Source: JAHFTY01 sp964584785 (GTDB lineage: Bacteria > Acidobacteriota > Terriglobia > 20CM-2-55-15). From it: a stretch of 64,000 nucleotides of DNA. The notes under the pieces were generated by a model. It worked only from the letters and a program-made list of their open reading frames with translations, did no database searches and was not told the DNA's origin. This document shows positions 33,558 to 43,884 of this stretch, piece after piece. A program made the translations under genes and the position numbers. The DNA is taken from the NCBI GenBank assembly GCA_964584785.1, contig CAZPBY010000008.1, positions 84,249 through 148,248 on the forward strand. The letters are read 5' to 3'. Numbering within the stretch: position 1 is the first letter of the stretch; every line of letters begins with the position of its first letter.

Positions 33558-35714
33558 ATGAAATTCTTCATTCCGCCCGCTCTGCTGATTCTCGGAGTTA
33601 TCGCTTTCGCCCAACAAGCCAGCGCACAGTCGACGATGAGAGCGTCGGTAACACCGGTGACGGCCCGCATCGTCATCGATGGACGCCTCGACGAAGCGGA
33701 ATGGACAACGGCAACTCCCATCCCGGAATTGCTGCAGCGCGAACCGCACGAGGGCCAACCTGCCACTGAAAAAACCGAAGTGCGTCTGCTTTATGACAGC
33801 GCAAACCTTTATATCGGCGTCAAATGCTATGACTCCGAACCAACACGCATTATCGGAACTCAGATGGCCCGCGACGGCGATCTCGGCGCCGACGATCGCA
33901 TCGAAATCCTGATCGACACATTTCGAGATCGCCGCAATGCGTTCTATTTCGCGACAAACCCCGCCGGCGCTCTTGTCGACGGCTTGATCATCGAGAATCG
34001 CGAGTTGAATAAAAACTGGGATGCCATATGGAACGTCCGCGTCCGCAAAACGGACTCCGGATGGGATGCCGAATTTGAGATTCCTTTCAAAAGCCTTACC
34101 TTCCGCGAAGGCGTGAGTACGTGGGGATTCAACATTTCACGTCAGATCAAACGAAAGATCGAGGAGGATCGCTGGGCCTCCCCGCGCCTGGATATTAATT
34201 TTTTCCAGGTTTCCGACGCAGGCGAAATCTCCGGATTCGATCAACTCGAACACGTCGCCGGCTTTGATTTTCGTCCATTCGTCTCCGGACGCTCGGCCTC
34301 GACCGCGGGCGATTCACCGACCGTCCTGACGGGAAAGGCCGGATTCGACGCGTTCTATAAACTAACACCAAACTTGAAGCTTAGCGCCACGACGAACACC
34401 GATTTCGCAGAAACCGAAGTGGACGGACGCCAGATCAACCTTACTCGTTTTCCACTTTTCTTCCCGGAAAAACGCGCGTTTTTCCTGGAGAACACCGGTG
34501 TTTTTGCATTTTCAAACCTCGGAAACGATCTGATTCCATTCTTCAGCCGGGGAATCGGACTGGTTTCCGGCGTCGAGGCGCCGATTCTGACAGGGGCGAA
34601 GTTGACGGGAACTGCCGACGCATACGATGTCGGCGTGCTCGACGTGCAAACGCGCGATAGCCTGGCCGGCGACGGAAAGAACTTCTTCGTCGGCCGAGTC
34701 AAACGCAAATTCCTGGCGCAATCCTATATCGGTGGTCTGTTCACGAACGGGAATCCGTCTGGTTCGGATAACGCTCGGACCTACGGAGCAGACCTCAGGC
34801 TTGCCACATCTCATTTCGGAGGAAGCCGCCGACCGCTATTCTTCGATGCCTATGGCGTCCGAGCGACACCTTACAAGAGCAACAACAATGCCGTCGGGGT
34901 CTCGCTGAATGCGCCGAGCGACCTGTTGCCATTGACTGTCAATGTCCGCCAGACGGAAGGCGGTTTCACGCCTGCCCTCGGATTCGTTTCCCGCTCGAAC
35001 GTACGGTCCGTCAGCATCTCGACCGAGTTTTCACCGCGGCCAAAGCATTACCTGAACGTCCGCCAGATGTTTCATGAACTGAACGTCTCGCGATTCGTTC
35101 GATTGGATAAGGGTCAGGTTGAAAGTTGGCGCGTGTTCAGTGCTCCGGTGAACTACACGATGAATACGGGCGACCGGTACGAGTTCAATTACGCTCCTCA
35201 GTTTGAGCGGTTGTTCGCGCCGTTTGAGATCGCGCCGGGCGTCGTGCTTCCGCAGGGCAAGTACCGGTTTACGCGATGGCGGAGTGAATTTGGAACCGCG
35301 TCCAAAAGGCCGTGGCAGGTTATGGCGACATGGTGGTTCGGCACCTACTGGTCCGGGCACGCGGACGAGGTGAACACGTCCGTCAATTACAAGCCGTCGG
35401 CACGCGTTCTAACGAATTTTTCGCTGAACCAGACATTCGCCACGCTGCGCGAGGGCTCGTTCGTGGCCCGTATCGCCACGCTGCGAGTGAACTATTCGAT
35501 CTCTCCGCTTGTCACTCTCTTCAATCTCGTTCAATTCGACAACGAGTCGCGGAATCTCGGGTGGCAAAGCCGGGTGAGGTACATCGTCCGTCCCGGCAAC
35601 GAAATCTTTCTCGTCTTTAACCAGGGCTGGATTCAGGACGCCAGCGGCGGTTTCAATGTTCGTCCGGGCGACCGCAATATCGCTTCGAAAATTCAATACA
35701 CTTTCCGCTTCTGA
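33558..35714 (+). CDS. DUF5916 protein with CBM9-like domain and outer-membrane barrel
   Basis: 718 residues. The signal peptide ends at QQASAQS. Residues about 35-205 match the carbohydrate-binding family 9-like fold: IDGRLDEAEWTTATPI, LYIGVKCYDSEPTRI, DDRIEILIDTFRDRRNAFYF. The long remainder has beta-strand character and ends with a typical outer-membrane terminal strand (NIASKIQYTFRF). DUF5916 proteins are common in Acidobacteriota and Bacteroidota; their function is not known, though ligand binding at the cell surface is likely. It is monocistronic and divergent from the efflux operon. Confidence 0.88.
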   Translation: MKFFIPPALLILGVIAFAQQASAQSTMRASVTPVTARIVIDGRLDEAEWTTATPIPELLQREPHEGQPATEKTEVRLLYDSANLYIGVKCYDSEPTRIIGTQMARDGDLGADDRIEILIDTFRDRRNAFYFATNPAGALVDGLIIENRELNKNWDAIWNVRVRKTDSGWDAEFEIPFKSLTFREGVSTWGFNISRQIKRKIEEDRWASPRLDINFFQVSDAGEISGFDQLEHVAGFDFRPFVSGRSASTAGDSPTVLTGKAGFDAFYKLTPNLKLSATTNTDFAETEVDGRQINLTRFPLFFPEKRAFFLENTGVFAFSNLGNDLIPFFSRGIGLVSGVEAPILTGAKLTGTADAYDVGVLDVQTRDSLAGDGKNFFVGRVKRKFLAQSYIGGLFTNGNPSGSDNARTYGADLRLATSHFGGSRRPLFFDAYGVRATPYKSNNNAVGVSLNAPSDLLPLTVNVRQTEGGFTPALGFVSRSNVRSVSISTEFSPRPKHYLNVRQMFHELNVSRFVRLDKGQVESWRVFSAPVNYTMNTGDRYEFNYAPQFERLFAPFEIAPGVVLPQGKYRFTRWRSEFGTASKRPWQVMATWWFGTYWSGHADEVNTSVNYKPSARVLTNFSLNQTFATLREGSFVARIATLRVNYSISPLVTLFNLVQFDNESRNLGWQSRVRYIVRPGNEIFLVFNQGWIQDASGGFNVRPGDRNIASKIQYTFRF

Positions 35715-35852
35715 GAGTGCCCAACTAAGTGTTCGCCAGACACCCTGCGCTGCACGCTTCAAACTCGACCGGTCCTTGAACATCCAATATGATCTTCTGA
35801 TGGACGACATCTCGATAGGGTCAGACTCCAGAGCAACCGAATGAGGCCGACA

Positions 35853-37082
35853 ATGAATAGTCGATTTTCAAACCTGCAATTCATCCTGTCGTTTCTGCTC
35901 GCAATCGGCATAATGACCGGCGCCGGCGTTTCGGTATCGCGTCAGGCGGAGCGGTCCGCTCCGTCCACCGGCTTCACGGAAATCCAGTCTCCCGCGGCGC
36001 AAGGGAGCGGTGAGCCGAATCTCACCCTAGCTCCGGACGGTCGAATCTTCTTCAGCTGGACAGAGACGGCAGCGAAGACCAGTTATTTGAAGTTCTCATT
36101 TCTCGGATCCGGTCATCAATGGTCGACTCCGCAGGTCATCGCGCAGGGCGAAAACTGGTTCGTGAACTGGGCCGACTTCCCTTCGATGATCGCGCTGCCC
36201 GACGGCTCTTTCGCCGCACACTGGCTGGCCAAGAGCGGACCGGGGACCTACGCATACAACGTGAATATCGCGCTCTCCCTCGATGCCGGCAAAACCTGGA
36301 GCCGACCCGTGAACCCTCATCGGGACGGAACGCAAAGCCAACACGGATTTGTTTCTCTGCTTCCTGCGCCGCCGGGAGGTCTCGCGGCCATCTGGCTCGA
36401 TGGAAGAAACGCCGGCAACATGAGTCTGATGTACACAACGATTGGAACGGACGGAAAGCTCGGCAGAGAAATGCCGATCGACAGCCGCGTCTGCGAATGT
36501 TGCCAGACTTCCGCCGTTCGCACGGCCGATGGTATTGCGGTTGTTTACAGAGATCGTTCTGCTGAAGAGATACGCGACATCGCGATCGCGCGCTTCTCAA
36601 AGGGCGTTTGGTCTGCGCCGGAGAACCTTTCGAGGGATGGCTGGCAGATCAACGGCTGTCCTGTAAACGGACCTTCGATTTCGTCCCATGGCAATAACGT
36701 CGCGGCCGCCTGGTTCAACGCTCCCAATGACTCGCCGCTCGTGAAGGTCGCTCTTTCGAAGGACGGTGCACGCACATTCAACCCCGCCGTTCGTGTGGAC
36801 GATGGAAACCCGATTGGCCGAGTCGATGTCCGGACTCTGCCGTCCGGCGCCGCGATCGTGAGCTGGCTGGAGAAAACGGAAACGGGAGCGCAGGTTCGAG
36901 TTCGTCGCATCGATTCCGATGGAACGCGTCAAAACTCGATCGTGGTTTCCGAAACAAGCACTGCCCGAGCGAGCGGCTTTCCGCGCATGGAGCTCAGCGG
37001 CAATCGAGTGGTGATTGCCTGGACCGACTCGTCCAATGGAGGAAAAGTCCGCACGGCGGAGATGAAGCTACCTGGTTTGTAG
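35853..37082 (+). CDS. Exported sialidase/BNR-repeat-like beta-propeller protein
   Basis: About 409 residues from the internal ATG at 35853 (MNSRFSNLQF); the frame opens 4 codons earlier at 35841. A signal segment (about 8-30) precedes a six-bladed propeller pattern. Asp-box-like repeats include LSLDAGKTWSRP and LSKDGARTFNPA (SxDxGxxW). Two Cys pairs, VCECCQT and NGCPVN, might form a disulfide or metal site. Catalytic Arg residues of true sialidases cannot be assigned, so enzymatic function is not claimed. Lies in line with the DUF5916 gene about 140 bp upstream. Confidence 0.8.
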   Translation: MNSRFSNLQFILSFLLAIGIMTGAGVSVSRQAERSAPSTGFTEIQSPAAQGSGEPNLTLAPDGRIFFSWTETAAKTSYLKFSFLGSGHQWSTPQVIAQGENWFVNWADFPSMIALPDGSFAAHWLAKSGPGTYAYNVNIALSLDAGKTWSRPVNPHRDGTQSQHGFVSLLPAPPGGLAAIWLDGRNAGNMSLMYTTIGTDGKLGREMPIDSRVCECCQTSAVRTADGIAVVYRDRSAEEIRDIAIARFSKGVWSAPENLSRDGWQINGCPVNGPSISSHGNNVAAAWFNAPNDSPLVKVALSKDGARTFNPAVRVDDGNPIGRVDVRTLPSGAAIVSWLEKTETGAQVRVRRIDSDGTRQNSIVVSETSTARASGFPRMELSGNRVVIAWTDSSNGGKVRTAEMKLPGL

Positions 37083-37172
37083 AATCAGACAGCAGGCCGT
37101 CCGCGGAGCGACACTTTCGACTTCATTACAAACGAACATAATTCGAACTAGCCGCTTCCGGCCGGCGCGCTC

Positions 37173-39305
37173 TCATCTCAACGTTTGCGTCCAGTTCAGG
37201 ATGACGTTGATTGGAGCACCGAGCGGACCCAGTTGCTGGGACAGTAAGAAACGTTGGCCGTCGCCGGTGATCGCGTGATGGTGCCGGGAGTCGACCAGGT
37301 CCAGAATAATGACGTGAGGCGGTAGCACTGCCTTCGGTGCACCGGCGTGAACGCCCGCCGGATCGAAAGTCAAATCCACAGACATCAAACCCAAAGGTGG
37401 TTGCCAGTAGAACAACTCGCGGCCGTCTGCGCGCCATCTCGGATGGATTCCATAGACAGTGGACACTCTCTTGCGTTCGCCAGGTCCTGGAAACGGCTGG
37501 ATGTAGATTTGATTCTCTCCTGTTTCCGCGGATGCGAAGGCGATCCATTTTCCATCCGGTGACGTCTTCGCCCCGTACTCTGCGAACGGCGTTGCGGCGG
37601 TTGGAATCGGGTTACGGTCCGCCCCGGACACAGGCAACGACATGATGTCGCCATTCACTTCGTAGATGATGAATCCATTGCGAGTCCAATCCGTCGCGCG
37701 TGGCTCGAGCTTTGTCGAAAGCAACAACTCTTCGGGTGCGGCGCCACGCAAAGTCTTCCTGTAGATGCCGTAACCGCCGCCGCGATTCGACACAAAGGCG
37801 ATTTCGTTGCCGTCGGGCGACCAGACGGCGTCGGAATCCTGCGCCGGGTCCGTTCTGATCCGTGTTGAGATTTTCGAATCGAGCGCGATGATCCAGATGT
37901 CCCAGTTTCCGGTCTTCGGATCCATGGCGTTCACGGCAACGCGTTTTTCGTCCGGCGATAACGACGGATTGAGGTATTGCACTCCCGGTGGTTGTTCCAG
38001 CGATCCAAGCTTCTTGCCCTGCCGATCGAACCAAACCAACTCACCGTCCATGCCCGCGCGCGACGTAACGAAAGCGAGGACGCCGTTATTCGAAGCCGAG
38101 AAGCTTGGATTACCCGTCAGAAATCCGGGAACGGCGCGCGCCGCCAGGGGCTTCGCTTCGCCGGTCAACGCGAAGCTGCGAGCGTCGAATCGCTGAGCCA
38201 GCAGCTCCGTTCCGCGCATGAATAGGAGGTATCCCGGGCTGGCGTAAACCGCGGGCGAATCGGCTTCGGCGACGAATTTCGTCTCACTCGAATCGAGCGA
38301 GGCAGCGCGGATCTCATGTTTCACGCCTGCTCGAAGAAAGTAAAGAAAGTGACGGCCATCCGGAAGGAAACACGGGCTGCTTCGGATCCCGTTGGAGCCG
38401 GCTTCATCCTGAAGATCGAGAGCGGCTGAGGCGCCGCCCGAGGCCGGTACACGCTGAATACCGGCCGCACCGAAAAGGATCACGCCGCCGGAATTCCATG
38501 TGCCGCCTACTTCGGTCGCTCCACCGAAATGCGGGTTTTGCGTGAGTAAAACGGATGCCCCGCCGTCGATCGGGATCTTTCGCAGGTTCCCGTCGCCGGT
38601 TGCAAAGCCGATGCTGCGGCTATCGGGAGACCAGAACACATACCTGGCGCCTTCGGTTCCAGCCATTGGACGCACGACTTGCGAGTCCATCGATCGAATG
38701 AAAATTTTTTCTGCAGCGTCGGAGTAGATTGCCAATTGACGCCCATCGGGCGATACCGCGAGTTGCGTCGGAATTGCTTCAGACATGAGTACAGGAAACT
38801 GCACCGGAGCGGTTTCGGTTGCGGGCTTCAGATTGGTCAGCAAGACAACGACGGCAATCGCAACAATCAACACCAGCGAACCAAATGCGAATGCGGCGGC
38901 GCGGTGGCTTGTATTGCCCTCGCCCGAGGAAACGTCTGCAGCCGGCGCGGTGAGAACTTCGTCAATTTCGATTCTGGCATCTGTAATGTCGTGAAGGCGA
39001 TCTCGCGCATCCTTCTTCAGACATCTGCGGAGCAGACTGCGAAGCGCCGCGGGCGTCGCCGATGGCAACGTCTCGAGCGGCAGCGGGCGTTCAAGAATCC
39101 CGGCAATCGTGTCCGAAATGGTCTCGCCGCCATAAGGCGGCTTTCCAGTCAGCATCTCAAAAAGAACACATCCAAAACTCCAGATGTCGGTCCGCTTGTC
39201 GACGGTTCGCCCGCGTGCCTGCTCGGGAGACATATAAGCGGCCGTACCCAGAATGACTCCCGGCATCGACGCGGACATCATCGTGGGCGAGTTCGCTAAA
39301 TGCAA
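37173..39305 (-). pseudogene. 5'-truncated serine/threonine kinase with TolB-like propeller
   Basis: The open frame begins (TTG at 39305) in the middle of the kinase activation loop: VILGTAAYMSPEQARG (subdomain VIII), DIWSFGCVLFEMLTGKPPYGG (IX) and LLRRCLKKDARDRLHDI (XI). The glycine loop, VAIK lysine, HRD and DFG parts are absent. A membrane helix (about 135-157) and a six-bladed WD40/TolB propeller follow, with repeats such as LAVSPDGRQLAIYS, PSLSPDEKRVAVNA and AVWSPDGNEIAFVS. This architecture is frequent in Acidobacteriota. The break is next to the palindromic element at 39346-39462, which is followed by the CusA-type pump, so recombination there probably removed the 5' end. Confidence 0.85.
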
Positions 39306-39345
39306 GCGAGACAGCGCGTGAAGTGAGATTGAAAAAGAGAATTTT

Positions 39346-39462
39346 GAAAGTGAACGAAGTGAAATGCCAATCCGAAATCCGAAGTCCGAAATTGGACTTG
39401 CGCGTTTCGTCCAATTTCAAGTTTGTGTTTTCGGATTGGCATTTCACCTCGTCCATTTCAGG
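39346..39462. repeat. Palindromic miniature element (MITE-like)
   Basis: A 17-bp perfect inverted repeat (39359-39375 GTGAAATGCCAATCCGA, and 39431-39447) is extended by imperfect arms to about 30 bp each. A nested pair, GAAATTGGA (39388-39396) and TCCAATTTC (39410-39418), lies inside. The whole can fold into one long hairpin of about 115 nt. It has no ORF of its own and sits exactly between a truncated kinase gene and the 3' end of the metal efflux operon. Confidence 0.7.
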
Positions 39463-39481
39463 ATTCCAGCGGCCGGATAGA

Positions 39482-42400
39482 TTAAGTCGATGGGGCCCAA
39501 TCCGGCGCGTCGGTTCGGTGTGGTGCGTGAGCTTCCTTCTCGGCAAACAAAAGGTAGACGGCGGGGAGGACGAACAAGGTGAGCAAGGTGGCGGTGACCA
39601 GGCCACCGATAATGACAACGGCCAATGGTTTTTGCGTTTCCGACCCGATGCCGTGCGACAGCGCCATCGGCAGCAATCCCAGCATGGCAAGCGTGCCGGT
39701 CATCAACACCGTTCGAAGCCTCACGAGCGCTCCGTTGAGAACCGCGTCGAATGTTCGCATCCCTTCATCCCGAAGTTGATTGAAGTAGCTGACCATGACG
39801 ACTCCGTTCAGGACCGCCTGGCCGAACAGGGCAATAAAACCTATCGCCGCGGAGACGCTCAAATTGATGCCGGTCCAACGCAGAGCGAAGATGCCGCCGA
39901 TCAATGCAAACGGAACGTTGAGGAGAATCAGCGCGGCGTTCCCGGCCGAACCGAACGCGTTGAATAGCAGCGCGAAGATCAGCAACACGCTTACGGGGAC
40001 GATCACCGCCAGACGCCTCATCGCGCGTTGCTGGTTTTCGAACTCGCCGCCCCAGGTGATGTAGTAGCCAGGGGGCAGCTTGATCTCCTTGTTCACGTGG
40101 TCCTGCATATCGGCGACGAGACTCCCCATGTCGCGGCCCTCGATGAAGACACCGACAGCCATCACGCGCGTTCCGAATTCCCGGCTGATGTTCATGCTTC
40201 CTTCGCGTATCGACACCGTTGCCAGTTGATCCAGAGGTATTCGCTGACCGCCCGGCGCATCCACGAGGATGTTCCGGATGCCGTCCATTTGCCGCTGTTC
40301 TTCCTTCAGCCGGACGACGACGGCAAACTTCTTCTCACCTTCCCAAACCTCGGTCGCCTGTTTGCCGCCGAGCGCCGTCTCAATGACGTCCTGGATATCG
40401 GCGATGTTCAAGCCATAACGGGCGCACTTCGCCCGATCTACCTCGATCTGCAACTGCGGAACACGTCCGGCACGATCGATGTAAGCGCGGCCGACACCTC
40501 GTACAGATGAAATAGTTTGCAGCACCTTTTGAGTCGTGTCTTGAAGGACGTCTCCGTCCGGCCCGAACACTTTAATCACGATCTGACCGTCAATCTGCGA
40601 AATGCTCTCCAGAACGTTGTCGCGAATGGGTTGCGAAAAGGAGGGCTCGATGCCGGGCAGAGCGTCCAGCTTCTTTCCGAAATCATCGATGAGTTTGTCA
40701 CGCGTCAGGTTTCGCGGCCACTCTTCGGGCGGTTTCATGTCCACAAAAAATTCCGCCATGTTGATCGGTTTCGGATCCGTGCCGTCTTCCGGCCGGCCCG
40801 CTTTGGAGGTGACACTCCGGACGACTTCGGAATCGTGAAGGATCTCGCGGACCTTCGCCGCCAGCCGCTTGGTCTCGTTCACGGATATGCCCGGGGGAAA
40901 GTAGATGTTGACCCACATCGTTCCTTCGTTGAGTTCGGGAAGGAACTCGCTGCCCAGATGGCTCAGAGTGAAAAGACTCGACGCCAGCAGAACAATTGCG
41001 GCCGCGATGACCATGCCGCGATGCATCATCGCCCACGTCAACGACGGCCGGTAGAATCGCTTGCAGGCCCGAATCACGACGTTTTCTTTCTCGGAGACGC
41101 TGTTTCGAAGCAGGAAGTAGCACAGCAGCGGCACGAGCGAGAGCGAGAAGACCAACGATCCGATCAGCGCCGATGTCACCGTCCACGCCATCGGCGCAAA
41201 GATTCGCCCTTCGTGCCGCTGAAGCGTGAAAATAGGAATGTGGGCGGTGATGATGATCAGCATCGAGAAAAAAGTCGGCCTGCCGACTTCGGCCGTCGCT
41301 TCCAGAATCACTCCCTTCAAGGCGCGCCGGTCTTTCTTGAATCCGCGCTGATGCGACGAGTGCTCCGCGAGCTTGCGAAAAATGTTTTCGACGACGATCA
41401 CCGCACCATCAACGATGATTCCGAAATCCATGGCGCCGAGCGACAGCAGATTCGCCGGGATACCGCGAAAGGTCAGCCCTGTGAACGTCGCCAGTAGAGA
41501 CAGCGGGATCATCAGCGCCACGATGAGGGCGGCTCTCATGCTTCCCAGAAAAACCAGAAGGACTGCGGTGACCAGCAGCGCGCCTTCGCTCAGGTTTCGG
41601 AAGACGGTATGCAGCGTTGTATCGATTAACCAGGTGCGGTCGTAGATCGGTACGATCTGCACTCCTGGTGGCAGGACGCTCGAGTTCAGCTGATCGATCC
41701 TGGCTTTCAGATCCTGGAGCACCGAGGACGGATTCTCGCCTTTGCGCATCAGAACAAGACCGGTCACGATGTCGTCTTCAAGGTCCTGACCGGCAAGGCC
41801 CTGCCGGGGCACGCCGCCTGTCTCGACCGTACTGATGTCTTTCACGAGCAGCGGCGTGCCGTTCCGCTGCGTGACGACGATGTTGCCGATATCGCCGGAC
41901 GACTTCAGCAAACCGATGCCTCGGATCAGGTATTGCTGCTCGCCCTTCTCGACGTAACCTCCACCGGCGTTGCCGCTGCCGCGATCGAGCGCCGCCAAGA
42001 GTTGTTGAAGAGTGACGTCGTAGGCTTTCATCTTCGGCAAATCGGGCTCGACTTGATACTGCTTGATGAAGCCGCCGTAAGTGACAACGTCGGCCACGCC
42101 GGGCACGGTTTTCAGCTGTCGAGCGACGGTCCAGTCCTGAATGGTCCGCATGTCGGTTGGAGAGATGTCTCCCTTGATCCGATAGCGATAGATTTCTCCG
42201 ATCGGCGTCGCCAGAGGACCGAGTTCGGGCTCGATTCCGGCGGGCAAGTCGACGTCGCGCAGCCTTTCCAATACCTGCTGCCTCGCAAAGTAAGGATCCA
42301 CGGCATCGTCGAAGGTGACGGCGATAAACGACAGGCCGAACTGCGTGTGCGAGAAAAGCCGCAGTGAATGAGGAATGCCGCTCAAGCCGATTTCGATCGG

Positions 42401-42601
42401 AAGCGTTACCTGCTTTTCCACTTCTTCGGCCGCGCGCCCCGCGAAAAGCGTGATGACCTGCACCTGCGTGTCCGTCACGTCCGGAAAGGCCTCGACCGGC
42501 AGCGACCTGAACGCGGCAGCACCGCCGGCGATGAACAGAAGCATCAGCAGGATTAGAAAGAACGGCTGGTTCAACGCGAATGATGCCAGGCGCTTGATCA
42601 T
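39482..42601 (-). CDS. Heavy-metal efflux RND permease (CusA/CzcA family)
   Basis: 1039 residues. It opens MIKRLASFALNQPFFLILL with SLPVEAFPDVTDTQVQV, a conserved opening of CusA/CzcA. The transmembrane helix 4 segment LGAMDFGIIVDGAVIVVENI carries the D-x-G-x-x-x-D acid pair used for proton coupling in metal pumps (DFGIIVDGA). Later blocks are GSEFLPELNEGTMWVN and VPLLCYFLL. The metal cannot be fixed: the Met triad of copper/silver pumps was not located, so zinc, cobalt, nickel or copper all remain possible. It follows the adaptor and channel genes in one leftward operon. Confidence 0.95.
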   Translation of the reverse strand: MIKRLASFALNQPFFLILLMLLFIAGGAAAFRSLPVEAFPDVTDTQVQVITLFAGRAAEEVEKQVTLPIEIGLSGIPHSLRLFSHTQFGLSFIAVTFDDAVDPYFARQQVLERLRDVDLPAGIEPELGPLATPIGEIYRYRIKGDISPTDMRTIQDWTVARQLKTVPGVADVVTYGGFIKQYQVEPDLPKMKAYDVTLQQLLAALDRGSGNAGGGYVEKGEQQYLIRGIGLLKSSGDIGNIVVTQRNGTPLLVKDISTVETGGVPRQGLAGQDLEDDIVTGLVLMRKGENPSSVLQDLKARIDQLNSSVLPPGVQIVPIYDRTWLIDTTLHTVFRNLSEGALLVTAVLLVFLGSMRAALIVALMIPLSLLATFTGLTFRGIPANLLSLGAMDFGIIVDGAVIVVENIFRKLAEHSSHQRGFKKDRRALKGVILEATAEVGRPTFFSMLIIITAHIPIFTLQRHEGRIFAPMAWTVTSALIGSLVFSLSLVPLLCYFLLRNSVSEKENVVIRACKRFYRPSLTWAMMHRGMVIAAAIVLLASSLFTLSHLGSEFLPELNEGTMWVNIYFPPGISVNETKRLAAKVREILHDSEVVRSVTSKAGRPEDGTDPKPINMAEFFVDMKPPEEWPRNLTRDKLIDDFGKKLDALPGIEPSFSQPIRDNVLESISQIDGQIVIKVFGPDGDVLQDTTQKVLQTISSVRGVGRAYIDRAGRVPQLQIEVDRAKCARYGLNIADIQDVIETALGGKQATEVWEGEKKFAVVVRLKEEQRQMDGIRNILVDAPGGQRIPLDQLATVSIREGSMNISREFGTRVMAVGVFIEGRDMGSLVADMQDHVNKEIKLPPGYYITWGGEFENQQRAMRRLAVIVPVSVLLIFALLFNAFGSAGNAALILLNVPFALIGGIFALRWTGINLSVSAAIGFIALFGQAVLNGVVMVSYFNQLRDEGMRTFDAVLNGALVRLRTVLMTGTLAMLGLLPMALSHGIGSETQKPLAVVIIGGLVTATLLTLFVLPAVYLLFAEKEAHAPHRTDAPDWAPST

Positions 42602-42606
42602 ACGCG

Positions 42607-43872
42607 TTACTTCCCCAATCCGTTATTCAGCAACAGAACGCCGGCCGTCACCACGCGGCTGTTGCCGCGGAGACCATCCTCAACGACCGTGTAGCCTTCG
42701 ATTTCGCGGCCCGTCTTCACCGGCTGCCGCTTGAAACGTCCCGCTGCCTCTTCCACCAGGACGAACGATTCGGCACCCTGCGTCAATATTGCGGTTGAGG
42801 GGACAGTGGACACCTTTCGCTTTCCGGCGCCGCCGATGCGTACGTTCGCGAACATTTCCGGTTTCAACAACCCTCCAGAGTTGGCGACGGAGCATCGTAC
42901 GTGGATTGTCCTTGTCGCGGGATCGACAGTTGGATTGATCGCGGAGATTCGCGCCGCGAAAGTCCGGCCGGAATACGCCGGCACTCGAATCTCAACCGGC
43001 GCGCCGGTGCGAATCTCAGGCAAATACGTTTCGTAGACATCGGCGTTGACCCAGACACTGGAAAGGTCGGTGATCAGGTACAGCGGGTCCGGCGAGTCGG
43101 TTTTGATGTATTGTCCGGGACCTACCTTGCGATCGACGATGGTCCCCGCCAGGGGCGCACGGATGACGATCCGGCGATCGATCTGATCCGTGACGGATTC
43201 CTCGAGCAGCCGGATTTCATCCGGACTCTTTCCAAATAACGCAAGACGATTACGCACAACAGACACGGCTGCCTCGGCGCGCCGAAGATCTTCGCGCGAA
43301 CGCGCGAGGTCCGACTCCGCGGCCTGCAATTCTTTTGTCGCGAGCGCCTCGAGCGAATTCAAGTTGCGCGCCCGCTGGGCGGCCTTGTCGGATGCATCGA
43401 GGGCGATCCTGGATTTGTCCACATTGGTTCGCGCCTCGGCCAGATCATTGACCGCAGCGACCAGATCCGGCGATTCGATGACGACCAGGGGCTGTCCGGC
43501 ACCAACCAACTCGCCCTTGTTCGCGAGGAGTTCCACCACACGGCCCGCGTACGGCGCAAACACCGGCGTTAACCGGTCTTCGTTGAAGCCGACCTTTCCC
43601 GTCGTTTCCAAATCCAGACCGATGAGCTGTTCGCGCACAGGTTCGACGTGGATCTGCTTCAATTGGTCGGGCGTCGTTTGGATGATATCGCTTCGTTGTG
43701 CGGGTTTCGGAAGGGCCGAGTCGGACGGACGGGGATCTTCTCGCCGAGCGATCGCGACACCAATCATCACGATGACCACCAATGCCGCCACCACAACGAG
43801 TCGATAACGGCCTCTCGCCTGTTGTGGTTTCGAGTCCGCAGGCGCATGTTTGTCGGGTTTCAGTTCATCCAT
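42607..43872 (-). CDS. Heavy-metal efflux adaptor (CusB/CzcB-like, HlyD family)
   Basis: 421 residues. A membrane anchor (about 25-43) follows a basic N-terminus. Lipoyl-type halves are seen in GRVVELLANKGELVGAGQPLVVIESPD and VIRAPLAGTIVDRKVGPGQYI, with an alpha hairpin (about 140-215) between. The beta-barrel domain ends KPEMFANVRIGG, and the C-terminal domain is present. No His/Met-rich metal-binding N-terminal region is seen. It bridges the CusA-like pump and the TolC-like channel; spacing to the genes on either side is 5 and 12 bp. Confidence 0.92.
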   Translation of the reverse strand: MDELKPDKHAPADSKPQQARGRYRLVVVAALVVIVMIGVAIARREDPRPSDSALPKPAQRSDIIQTTPDQLKQIHVEPVREQLIGLDLETTGKVGFNEDRLTPVFAPYAGRVVELLANKGELVGAGQPLVVIESPDLVAAVNDLAEARTNVDKSRIALDASDKAAQRARNLNSLEALATKELQAAESDLARSREDLRRAEAAVSVVRNRLALFGKSPDEIRLLEESVTDQIDRRIVIRAPLAGTIVDRKVGPGQYIKTDSPDPLYLITDLSSVWVNADVYETYLPEIRTGAPVEIRVPAYSGRTFAARISAINPTVDPATRTIHVRCSVANSGGLLKPEMFANVRIGGAGKRKVSTVPSTAILTQGAESFVLVEEAAGRFKRQPVKTGREIEGYTVVEDGLRGNSRVVTAGVLLLNNGLGK

Positions 43873-43884
43873 AATTTCTTCTCC

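Noticed and set aside
37173..39305. Functional Ser/Thr kinase
   Set aside because: The N-lobe, catalytic loop and DFG motif are missing, so kinase activity is not possible from this frame.
40517..41497. 326-codon rightward frame
   Set aside because: Antisense of the CusA/CzcA-like pump; His/Arg-rich with no domain.
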